Shown: piece after piece, positions 36,619 to 47,300 of the stretch | Position numbering within the stretch: the stretch's first letter is position 1 | Layout of the letters: the number at the start of each line of letters is the position of its first letter | NCBI GenBank assembly: GCA_018105865.1 | Contig: CM030834.1 | Location: 11,234,719 to 11,298,718, forward strand | From: Metaphire vulgaris | Lineage: Eukaryota > Annelida > Clitellata > Crassiclitellata > Megascolecidae | Length of the DNA: 64,000 nucleotides | Reading direction: 5' to 3' | Program-made: the position numbers and the translations under genes | The notes under the pieces: generated by a model | The model's database searches: none | Told to the model about the DNA's origin: nothing | Seen by the model: only the letters and a program-made list of their open reading frames with translations

Positions 36619-36967
36619 TTAATAAAGAACACTCAATTTAATAAATTGTTGGTTGGTTTTGTAATTTTATGAAGAATGTGCCGTGAAAAATATTTGTTCT
36701 GTTTAGTGTGCCGCGAGGTAAAAAGTTTGCGAGACACTGGCCTAGTTGAAACAATATTCAGAAACTTTTTCAATTTTTTTAGAATGAAGAGTATAATAAT
36801 TATAAGTGCAAAATACGTTAAATTTTGCGGTAACATAGCATTGCGATATTAATAAAAACATTTAGTTGTATGTGACGTCACATTTATGGAACCCCCCCCC
36901 GTCGTCAGACATCGTCACACAAATGTTTGAACCCTCTAAGTGTGTTACGTCATTTGTGGATGGCCCC

Positions 36968-38506
36968 TTAGGGAAACCCTGACTTTTACTCTCGCCATTT
37001 AGACAGCGCTATAGAAATTGTCTCGATAATAGCGTAATTTTAACCAGGTCATATAATTTTATCTTAATATTTAATTGTTTCTGGCTTTCTTTGAAGATAT
37101 TTATATTGTACTTATCGCTAAAGTTACGATAAAATGAGCGCTAACGGTCAGAGCCTCAGAGGTGATACAGCAATTAAGCTTAATTAACAGCCGGTTTACT
37201 GTTGTAGACAAAATTCAATTGTCAGTGCTTGAAGAAAAAGCATATATTATTTACAATACGGGCATATACATGTGCGCGTGTGCTAGGCTATTGCATTGAT
37301 TTTCGTGATTCTGTCACCTGAATATAAAAAGGATTTTAAAACTATAGCCTTATAGTTAATCCGACAGCGTTGGACTATAATAGACCTATATACACACACG
37401 TTAGCAATTTTTCAGTAAATTCAGCAAAAATCGAAACTGACAGTCGAACAGGAAAAGGTTTTACAATTTTACAGAATTCGAGCAATATTCCAGGGGTGAG
37501 CCAAGGAATCTAGAAAATGACGCCACGGGAGTTATTCATTTCGGCGGTTAGGCTAACTTAGGCCTATCATCCTTGAATCTCTGTCTATCATTTGATTGTA
37601 ATAATCAGTAAGTAGGAACTTATTTCTTTCACGTTTTTTCTGTAAGAACGTCTTACGCAGTTGCTTCTTTTAAGCCAGAGCTATATAGGCTACTGTAATA
37701 CAATTGAGTTGTCGAAATATAAGACTGCGGCATTGAATGCTTCATTAACCGACACGTCAATCAATCTTGAAATTTGACTTAAGCCACTTCTTTCCGCTCT
37801 TCTCGAATTAATAAAACAGAAAGGCTTACGGTTAATTTACTTCTGTAAACCTATACGAACTGAGCTGCCAAACGCAGATTCGTCGAATTTCATCTCTTCA
37901 GTTTTTAATTACTGAATCTAGGTAGGCCCCACACACAGACTGATTTGATTATAGCGTACCGGCGGCGGTGGCGGCCGGAGTGTGCAATAGTCAGGCCCTA
38001 CAGCAAACTGCAAACTAAATACAGTAGACCTACAGTAGGCCCAAGACGTTCAGGGAGACTTTTAGAGTTTAGAGCACTATATCTTATTTAGAGTCGCAAA
38101 TGCTCGCGGTTCACTGTCAATAGGCCTACAACGACTGGAGCAGCGCCTTTACCGCCACAGAATTTAAGAATTTAAGTTTTTTTGGGTCTTCTGCGTGCCA
38201 CTGAGAATAATTTCGCTCTGCGCGTGGTCCGCGGGCCACTGGGGGGGGGGGGGTCCACGAAACGGTCTTAGTGGGTCCGTGGAATGGATTAAGGATAATT
38301 GCACGCAATCGCCATATAAGGCATACGTTATTCTCCGCGACACAACATAACTTTTTTAGTTTAGGGCTTTAGGCTACTTGATGTACTAATAAGTACCATT
38401 TTCTAAGTAGCAGGAGTTTGTTCTGTTGTGGTAATAGAAATAATTGGGGTTTCATTTAATCATGCATTATGTTGTAAGGTAATCGTAGAATTGTAAAATG
38501 TATACT
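36968..38506. other. Intergenic stretch without recognised gene
   Basis: No coding frame, SINE or clear terminal repeats were recognised apart from two TAGGCCTA words (37559, 38121) and a G-run at about 38238-38252. Confidence 0.4.
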
Positions 38507-38541
38507 TTGTGTGTGTGTGTGTGTGTGTGTAGAGAGAGAGA
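38507..38541. repeat. (GT)n-(GA)n microsatellite
   Basis: About 11 GT units directly followed by five AG units. Confidence 0.96.
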
Positions 38542-38569
38542 GATTCAGTAATTTGTGCTCTGTACCGGG

Positions 38570-38730
38570 TTAATGGATTGAAAACTCTAAAGAGGATGCA
38601 GACGAAATGCAAATGAACTTCATCCAAATGACCAAGGCAGCAAGAGATAGACACAAGTGGAAGGAACTCATTCATACCCATCGTCCAGCCCAATAGAAAA
38701 CGACTGAAGGAAAGAAAGAAGAAGGAAGAA
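38570..38730 (+). mobile_element. LINE C-terminal relic
   Basis: The plus frame reads FIQMTKAARDRHKWKELIHT then a stop after RPAQ, the usual LINE ORF2 ending (A-x-DRxxWK). GAAAGAAAGAAGAAGGAAGA follows as a purine tail. Confidence 0.6.
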
Positions 38731-38826
38731 GACCGAGTTAATGCACGACTATGACTGTTATTGCAATTCTAAAAAGATCGACAATAGATTTTACAAATTG
38801 CAGCTTATGTAACTATAACTTGGGTT

Positions 38827-39012
38827 CAGTGGCGGCTCCACATGGGGGACTTAGGAGGCCCGTGCCCCCTAGTGACTGCCTGGCCTTCACTGGTCGTCTG
38901 TTGGGACCCTATACTTACTACTACATACCTAGCAGCAAATGGTTGGCCCCATGCTTAGAAGTTTCCACCCCAACGCCCCCTCCCCACTTGCCAAATCCTG
39001 GAGCCGCCACTG
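38827..39012. mobile_element. hAT-type MITE, family H2
   Basis: CAGTGGCGGCTCCAC and GGAGCCGCCACTG ends. Perfect duplication CTTGGGTT (38819-38826, 39013-39020). Confidence 0.93.
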
Positions 39013-39360
39013 CTTGGGTTGCAGAGCTGAAGTCTACCTGAGGTAAAGCGGCTCCTTGTGTTCGCATCGGCAGTTCGTGTAAGGGTTTCTGTCCCATCGA
39101 TCATCTTCTCTGTAATCCGTGTGATGTCACTTTTAAGCAGGAGCAGATTCAAATGAATGTATTCCCTTCTTGTGGAAGGAATCTTGAGATGCTGAACTCT
39201 CATCGCCGCGACTGAGCGCGATTCGTTGGATGAGAATTGTAGGCGACGAACTTTTCTTACTGTCATATATCAAGATAAGAGTAGCAGATAGTGAAATTTT
39301 CTGGGCCCGAAAAAGCAAAAGGTCTTTTAAAACTTAACTTAGCATGATTTAAAGTAGCTT

Positions 39361-39596
39361 AGCTTTTCACACAGGCAGTAAGCCTGTGTGAAAGCCACTA
39401 GGGGCACTAACGGGGCTTGAACCCGCTCCGTCAGCCTGACGCTCCAGCACGTAACCCACTCTGCCATCTTCCGCCCCTTTTTCTACAGCATCCGGTATTC
39501 CCAGGCGGTCACCCATCCAAATACTAACCGGGCTTGACGTTGCTTAACTTCGGTGATCGGACGAGAACCGGTGTTTTCAACGTGATATGACCGTAG
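39361..39596 (-). mobile_element. Composite SINE with 5S-rRNA-like plus tRNA-like head
   Basis: On the minus strand a near-complete 5S rRNA-like block (39596-39484) is followed by AAAAAGGGGCGGAAGA. A tRNA-like block comes next: TGGCAGAGTGGGTTA (box A, about 39469-39455) and GGTTCAAGCCC (box B, about 39424-39414). The body starts GTGGCTTTCACACAGG. Fused 5S+tRNA heads are known from AmnSINE1-type members of the SINE3/Deu-SINE group. A second partial copy of the tRNA part and body is at about 30555-30652. The 3' limit and target duplication were not determined. Confidence 0.75.
39484..39596 (-). rRNA. 5S rRNA-like sequence (probably SINE head, possibly a real 5S copy)
   Basis: Reads CTACGGTCATATCACGTTGA at the start. 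The internal control region reads AAGTTAAGCAACGTC (box A), then GGTTAGTATTTGGATGGGTG and ACCGCCTGGGAATACCGG. It ends GATGCTGTAG. The length (113) and most conserved bases fit 5S rRNA, with some substitutions (GAAAACACCGG in place of the usual GAACACGCC). No T-run terminator follows; the sequence continues into a tRNA-like block, so a functional 5S gene is less likely. Confidence 0.5.
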
Positions 39597-40069
39597 ATTT
39601 TCAGGATTTTAAGAAGTCAGATTTTTAATTAAAAAGAAAATTCATATTCTTCTGGAGGGTATGATCCAACGGAAATTCTTGGCCAACCTTATATTTGGGG
39701 GAATATATACGACCTTATGGACGCAAGCAATAAAGGCAAGAAGTTGCCAAGAACCGGACGCCGGATGTCAAATAAAGGCAAACGTAATACACAAAATTCA
39801 ATCGGTGTAACTCCCTGCAGTAGTATTGAATAAAAACGTCAACATTCAAAACGCCTTATTTTATTATAATATGACCCAGAATTGGGCGGGAGAAGTGGCG
39901 GGGGTTAGATGTTTGGCCCCCGGAAAAAGGAAAATACAAGTAAAAATATGATTTCCGTTGTCATCTCTTTCGTTTTCATACGGTCCATTCTAATTTTTGC
40001 GGAGTCAGTTATAGTGGCTCAAGTTTCAATTTCTAGACGAGAATTTCCCCTTTAGAATCTTAAATCAAT

Positions 40070-40235
40070 AGTTTTAATATCAGTCTGTTTTGACTTTCCG
40101 TGATAGCAACACCACCCCTGAGAAGGGGTGTAGGGGCAGAGGGGATATGCCGATATCTGTCACAAACCCGAGGGTGTAAACCCCCGCTGGGTTGTTGTAG
40201 GAAAACCCGTGGTTAAGAACCCCTGCTCTATGCCA
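40070..40235. mobile_element. hAT right-end relic
   Basis: CCGTGGTTAAGAACCCCTG near 40211-40229 resembles the inverted form of hAT ends of the type CAGGGGTTCTTAACC. No matching left end was found. Confidence 0.4.
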
Positions 40236-40922
40236 TTATTCAGTCCATCATTTGCCAATTTCTGCATCTGTTACAAACCACCAGGTATAGTCAATGCTTA
40301 TCCTGTAGAGCCCGGTTTCAAAGTTCACTGATGTAAGTGAATCGGAGTCGTTTGCCGACAGATGTTCATTGTCCTTCGTCGACCTTTCTGGTGGTCACAG
40401 CTAATAAATATTCGACCTCGGCGCACCACTCAAGATCGAGATGGGGGCGGGGGCAAATGAGAGGGTTTGCGCTGTCGAGTTCTCGTACAGTTGATTTTTT
40501 CGCTGACAAATCTCGGACACTTGAACGTTGATAGGAAACAAAATAGAGTTCACGACTGAGAAATATGCATTTAATGTACTGCGCTTGCGTCTCGTTACAA
40601 CGTCTAGTTACAACGTCTAGTTACAACGTTAAGTGCAACAATAAATAATTGTATGGCTGATCTCTTGGTTTTAAAAATGAACACATAGCTCAGAAAAGCA
40701 GGCTTTAATGGCCACTAGCGAACAGAAGGGGGCGGTGGGGTGGTGGCTCCGGGCATCCACCAGATAGAGGCATCAAAATTGACTCGGCGACCTTTCTCTC
40801 AACACCTTTTAACATGAAATTATCGGTTTGGCCCCGAGCATCCACACCAAAAAATGGCATCCAGATTATTGTCTCGGCGTCTGTCTTTGCTCGTTATTCC
40901 TAACACCGAGGTGGCGGAGTGG

Positions 40923-41075
40923 CAGTGTTTCTGGGGGGGGGGAGAATTTCCCCCCAACGTTTGAAAGTCCTCCCCCCAAATTTTGACATTTTGGCAAGTA
41001 GTATGATCTTCTCAATGTCTGTTCCTCCCCATGTTAAACTTCCCCCCAATGTCTAGGTGGCTAGAATAAACACTG
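40923..41075. mobile_element. hAT-type MITE, family H5 (CAGTGTTT)
   Basis: CAGTGTTTCTGGGGGG at the left, AATAAACACTG at the right. Flanks GCGGAGTG and GCGGAGGG match 7/8 allowing one base of slack. It sits inside a longer C/G-rich repeat (about 40720-41125). Confidence 0.6.
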
Positions 41076-41707
41076 GCGGAGGGGCATCAAAATTAAACTT
41101 GGCCCTGTGCGTCCACCACTCTCGGCACGCCACTGGCTGTGAAACCAAATGCATTAATTAAAATGGCCGCTAGCGACTGATTGATTGCGTGTGCAAGTAC
41201 GTTCGCTCTTTCTTACGAGTGAGTTAGGAAAAATTGGGACAGCCACTGAGCCGAGCACACCTGAGCGGATCTGCCGTTGGCCGTCGGGTTTGTCCTGATG
41301 ATGTCACTCGTCGCTCAAGAGCTTCGCTGGTCTGTTTGGCCTATTAGAGTCAACAATAATGCCATCGCGCGGCCGACTCAAGCCGAATGCAAATGCATGC
41401 GCACGCGTGTGCGCGGCCGTTTGTCTGTCTGCCTGCCTGCCTGCCTGCCTGCCTGCTAGTCTGTGTTTGCGCGAATCTTTACCTAGCTTTTCTTCGTTGA
41501 CACTTCCCTCTTCTTAATGAATAACGCGATTAAGCGAAACCCTTCTTGATAAATAAAATTATTCTGAGCAGTTTGGCCGCCTTCGGGTAGACTATGTTAA
41601 TATCTTCGGGTATGTTAATATCCGTCACAAGTTGTATATTTCAACGACCGCTTTGAACCAGTTTAACTGTATCGAAGCGGTTAATTGTTATGGCAAGTTC
41701 TCGGTCC

Positions 41708-41876
<169 letters not shown>

Positions 41877-41879
41877 CGC

Positions 41880-42144
41880 GGGCGACCCACACTATCAGTT
41901 GATGTGCAGTGGTGTGTCTGTGCGTGTGTGTGTGTCTCTGTTCAGCCTGAGTAGCACGGACGAGCTCATTCGTGGTGGCCCACAAGGTGACTGTAAGGCG
42001 TCGGAGGTCGGTGTGATCGATCTTTGTGAGTAACTGGTAGACGAAGTCGGAACGTCGAACTAATCGGACGCTTTTGCTGCTATCAATCCTATCATCGTTC
42101 GGACAGAGGCGACTGTTTTCAGAAGACGAGACAAAAACGTCGTA
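41880..42144 (+). promoter_or_regulatory. Probable promoter-proximal region and 5' UTR of the microprotein gene
   Basis: CpG-rich sequence between the long CA tract and the ATG, with CGTCGGAGGTCGG, AACGTCGAAC and ATCGTTCGGAC words. No TATA box is visible, which would fit a CpG-type promoter. The start site cannot be placed by eye. Confidence 0.4.
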
Positions 42145-43882
42145 ATGATGAAATTCATCGCTTCGCTCTTCGTTCTCTGCCATTTGGCGATGACGGTCAC
42201 AGCACAGGAAAGTAAGACAATAATTTCATCGAATCAAAACGACTCCGTTTTACTTCGAAATGAAACGACAAGGCTAGACTTGAGATCTTCGATATAGTTC
42301 TACCTTTAATAGGCGCTATGATCTGAGATATTTTGTACACGATCGGTTAAAGTCGATGTTGTACACCTTGTTGTTAACACTAAGAAGATTGCCCTCTAGA
42401 AGGCCTAGTTAGATTGGCCGTGACGCGCAATGCAGGTGGGACGTTATGGAACGCCAACGATCGCTTCTCATTGATTCATAGGTTTCTGAGGGTTTTTTAA
42501 AAATAACAAAGCAGGAACCCTATAGAAGCTGAATCCGCTAAAATGAATTAGCGTGCATATTCTACTTAATCTTCAGATATCAATTTGTAAAGCTTCAAAC
42601 GCGTATTTATTGGCATCGATAAGTATACAATGGCTGCCGTAGTTTTAAACTATAGGGCCTTGGCCTAGTCCGGAGCTGTTTGATTTTACCATCTTTAGGA
42701 CCTAATACAAACCGACAAAATGTAAATCCTCAAAGGGAGGTAGCGTGAGAATGATCTTAGAGGTCAGATGTTACAATGACCTTGACCTTCAACGTATTAC
42801 AAATCCAAAGCGTTATGGACAGAGATTCGAATTAACGGTCGATACATTTTTTGATCGTCATATGTAAGGGTAGTGTTCATGTCTTGTTTCTTGATTTTTT
42901 GTTTAACTGTTTTCTAATTTCCTTTGCGCGAGGAAATTTTACTAAATGGGCGGCCGCCGATCGTCGGATCGTCCTTCCTTCCTTTCATTTCGGCCCCGAA
43001 TGACTTATGAAAGTTAAACGACAGTATACTGTGTGCAAAAACGGTCAAAAGAGGAGAGGAGGGAACATGGGTTGTACCTGGAAAGCACATTTGCTTTGAT
43101 GCGGGTGCTATGCCAACTTTTTGAAACTCGCTAGTGGCGGCTAGCCTATTAACCCCTTTACTGGGAACCCCGGATATATCCGTCCATTTTACATTGAGTT
43201 ACAGTTAAATACACGCTTAAGGGGTTAATTGATACGAGAAACGCGGTTACCTGTCTGCAAATGCAGCGAGCCGAAGCTTCGGAAAATTCCTATGGTCAGA
43301 AACCGTTGCGCATGCGCCGGAGAGAACACCTGTCGTAAACACCGCCAAAGAAGGGAATTTAGCGTTAAAGAGAAGTTGCACAGTATACCAAGTGTTGCCT
43401 TGAAAGCAGCGTTCGCAGAACGTCCATTATTGTTTTCGGAGGAACTGCAGTTTATGCCAGATGGTGTGCTCGATAGGCTGACTGCAGCTCTCAGGAGGAC
43501 ATAAGATTTTGTGAATTGACTAGAGCAGGGTCTAATCTATGCCGTTTCCGGGGGAGGGAGAATTACCCTTCCTCCAGGGGGAGAATTACCCTTCCTCCGG
43601 AGGGGGGGAATTACCCTTCCTCCGGAAATTTCAAATTTCCTCTGAAATTTTTGCATACTACATCAACTAACAGCAGCCCCCTAGCTGACTTCCCCAGGCT
43701 TTGTCAGTTCCCCCTTCCCCGGAGTCCAGAGTCTAGATTAAACAATGGACGAAAGACCAGGCGTTCTAATATTTTTGAATTTCTATAACACTGACAAGTT
43801 TGAAATTGACGTGTATGTGTATATTTCAAGCGACCCTACTCATTGGCTGCTCCAGGGTTTCGCAAGGGGACGTTGGGGTCGC

Positions 43883-43974
<92 letters not shown>

Positions 43975-44247
43975 TGTATGTTTGTATATGTATTATGATC
44001 TTATTACTTTGACGAATGCATGATCACTGAAGGTGATCTTTGTCTTGCCCATTGTCCAAATTCCTCCTCTACTTGTTCTTTATACTCGTTGATGAGTTCT
44101 AATGAAGTACTTTAGGCCTACGCAGAACAAAATGCAGAGAGTGTCTAATTAGTATTCAATGCATACAAAGTTCAAGTTGTCTTTATTGATTGCACTTTGT
44201 TAAATCGCAGTTGATCTTCAAGGGCAAACTGTGCAAAGTCATTAACC

Positions 44248-44315
<68 letters not shown>

Positions 44316-47300
44316 GTTGTTGCTTTCTGCCAGCTCATTAACGGCAATAGCTAGACAAGAAATTTCTCCATTTATCCATGTTTCTGATCCATATAGTAGT
44401 TGTGGTGCAATGCTAGTGTTGAATATTTGAATTTTGGCGCTGATCTTTATTTCTTTTGCATTCCAAGTACAGTACGCCTAATCTTCAACAGCTGGCGAGG
44501 CTGCTGCTGAGAGCGGATATCCAATTGTAGGGTTTATTGCGGCCACCTCGATGCACGGAGAATATGAGGTTATGGACGGACATGAAGCAAGGATATGCAG
44601 CATAATAGACCTATTATTATAATAGATTATAGATCGGCCGCTTTACTGATATTGCAAGCGGCCGTTTTACAGTCAGCATCGACCGATATTGTATTTAAAA
44701 AAACAAAATCAACAGAAAAAGTAAAACCCAAAGTTGAATGTGATTGCATTCAACTCAAGTTTGAATGGAATCAATAGTAATTACATTTTTATCCCGTAAA
44801 CATTAAGTTATATTATTATATTATATTCGTAAACAGTTGAAGACGCATCTGTTTAATTTTGCTTATAGCCTAATAATTGACATTAATTGTAATGCGCTTA
44901 CTAACATTAATTGTTTAGACGCAATATAAATAGCTAATTAAATTAAATTAAATCGGATGAACAAGCTCTTCGGGTCTTTTGCTTCAGTAGAATAGTAGAC
45001 AACTTGGCATGCGTGTTTGTTATGGGATTTAAAATGTCACGGAGACTGCTATTTGTTCTTCCTCTGGAATTCATGACTCATCCTTGAAGTCTCATTGAAG
45101 AGAACTTGCCTGGAGCTAATGGCCTCCATTTATGCGCTAAGACCACCGGGTCGTTGCCTCAGAAATCGGTAAGAAGTACCGACGCCAAGTTATAAATGAC
45201 GTAGGGGGCCTACCGTAACAATACTGGTACCGTGTAGGCCTACTTCAAGTTTATTCTGACCATAAAGTTCTTTATACTTACTGGCCGCAATCTGGCGCCC
45301 AAAACCATGCCAACATTTGCAATTCTTTTCCGCTTTCGAAGCCGGAAAATGGGTTTTAGCAACGCTTAATTAGACGAATGTCATTCCGCACTCCAGAAGA
45401 AATATAACCCTCACTCAATCAAAATGAACTAGAACGCCTGCGGACGTCCTGGAATGCAATCAAGTTACCGGCAAAGCCTCGCGCGCAGAAGGTCTGTTCT
45501 AGAAGCTTCCGGAAACTGGACGAAATTTGATTCAGGTTTCCGGCGCGACTTGTCTAACTTCATTGAGCAGAAGTTTAATAAATTCACTGCCTCTGTCCGT
45601 TCGCTCAACCAGGATCAGTGGCGTAGCCAGGATTTCTGGATGGGGTGGTTTGTTTTTGGTTTTGACCGTGACCAACTTTCGGAAAAATCTCGACAAACAA
45701 AAAAGGTCATCTCCTCATCTCTATTTTATATATATTTTCTTCCAGGTGCTGACGAGCAAAAGAAAGATCGTCACCTCTTAATACCGTTACATTCTATAGC
45801 CAGGTTGCCAGAGGGGTTGACTGCCAAAATTGCGTCCCAAAATTTAAAAATGCATGGAAACTCATTAAAAATATATTCTTTTCGGCAGCCAAGGGAAGTT
45901 TAACCCCAATTCCCCTTGGCTACGCCACTGACCAGGGTCCTGCTTCATTCATTGTTAGCATCGTTGGTAAAGATGCTCGTGATAAAGACGCTCTTATGAT
46001 GCAGTATGGCGTCGTGCTCCATTTGTATCTCCCGCAGACTTCTGCCTGCTTTATCTTAACCGCCATGCGGAGCTTTTAATAGCTGACCCAAGCTTTTGGC
46101 TCTGCATAGCAAGTCAAAGAGGGATTTGGCGAGACAGTAAAGTGGAGTGCAGACACCAGTATAACCTAGTAGTATTGCCAGGATTTCGAGAATTGGAGCA
46201 ACTTGTAGTGACGACACAGCCACCTAATTATGTTCGTGTTTATGTGTATATGTTATATAAGAGCTTATTTATATATAAAATTACAATCCATATAAGTTAC
46301 ATCCACTATTATAAACGCAGGAACGGTATAGTCACTAATAATTATTAATTGTCCGCTCTCATAAGGCGTTCTAAGGCAGTCTTTATTCTCCAATTCCTCT
46401 TTTGTTTTTGACATCTGTCACCAAATCTCCATTATTTTTCAGCGATGACAGCTTAAACAATTTTCCCCTTTATCTTCATTGCCCCGCATTCGGATCCATA
46501 CAGCAACTCTTGCACAGTTAGCCTACAGTTTCACCTATTTTCAGTTTGGTTTGAGCGGAAACATCTGTTGCTCTTCTTATATCTTTTGTTTACAGACAGT
46601 CTGTCCGATTCTAAGGTTGATGTTTCTTGTCTATGTTTTCAGTCGATGAGTTTTCTGCCCAAAGGCAGGTCCACTTCCCATTTATGCCGACCGATGATGA
46701 GATGACTGAGAGTGTTTCCATTTGCATTTCTTATGTAAATTAAGGGTGATCGGCTGTCTAAAGTCGCTACGCAGTGACTATGGTTAAGATTCGACCTGAG
46801 GCACGCTGATTGCATGGCAAGGATAAGTAAATAAGTAAAATCTAGTGAATTTATATAGTGCTTTCGAAAGCAGGGACCGAGTAGCTGCTTATTCCTATGG
46901 GCATAATGATCTACAGTCAGGGCCGTCGAGAGGGGCGACAGGGGGACATATGCACTGGGGCCCGGCGGTCTTGAGGGGGCCCGGGCTGATGATGAATATG
47001 TATAATTTTAAAAATGCCAATAATTATGTTGTGAATGGGGGCCCAGCGAGGAGAAGGGGGGTCCGGGACCTGAGGTCATCAAAAGAAGAAACAGCTTGAA
47101 AAAAGCGACAAGCAAAAAAGATGCATCGCTGGCTTTTGAGAGTCGGTCCGACGGTTGGATGAAAGCAATGACGAGCAAAAAGAAAGGTCGTCAGCTATTT
47201 TTAAGACTTGCCAAGGGCCTGCCAGCCATTCTGCGCAGTGGCCCGGAATTTCTCTCGGCGGGCCTGTCTACAGTTGAAATAACTATAGCCGAAATTAGTG

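Larger units (their letters stand above)
34995..36739. mobile_element. hAT (Charlie-like) non-autonomous element
   Basis: Ends CAGTGTCTCGCAAACTGTGT and AAAAGTTTGCGAGACACTG. Perfect 8-bp duplication GCCTAGTT (34987-34994, 36740-36747). Subterminal GTGCCGCGGCACACT repeats resemble vertebrate hAT-Charlie ends. The internal part is interrupted by a piggyBac-like element. No intact transposase. Confidence 0.93.
34790..36967. mobile_element. Family C palindromic element, host of a three-level nest
   Basis: Left GAGACCATCTATAAATGACG and right CGTCATTTGTGGATGGCCCC are inverted repeats, flanked by TTA on both sides. The two halves (34790-34986 and 36748-36967) are mirror images rich in CGTCAC. Related fragments: about 21400, about 30160-30500, about 60330-60420. 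The superfamily was not identified. Confidence 0.7.

Noticed and set aside
44246..44315. Possible CRISPR-like array (regular CATCATCAT)
   Set aside because: Simple trinucleotide tail of a LINE with no spacers; the genome is eukaryotic.
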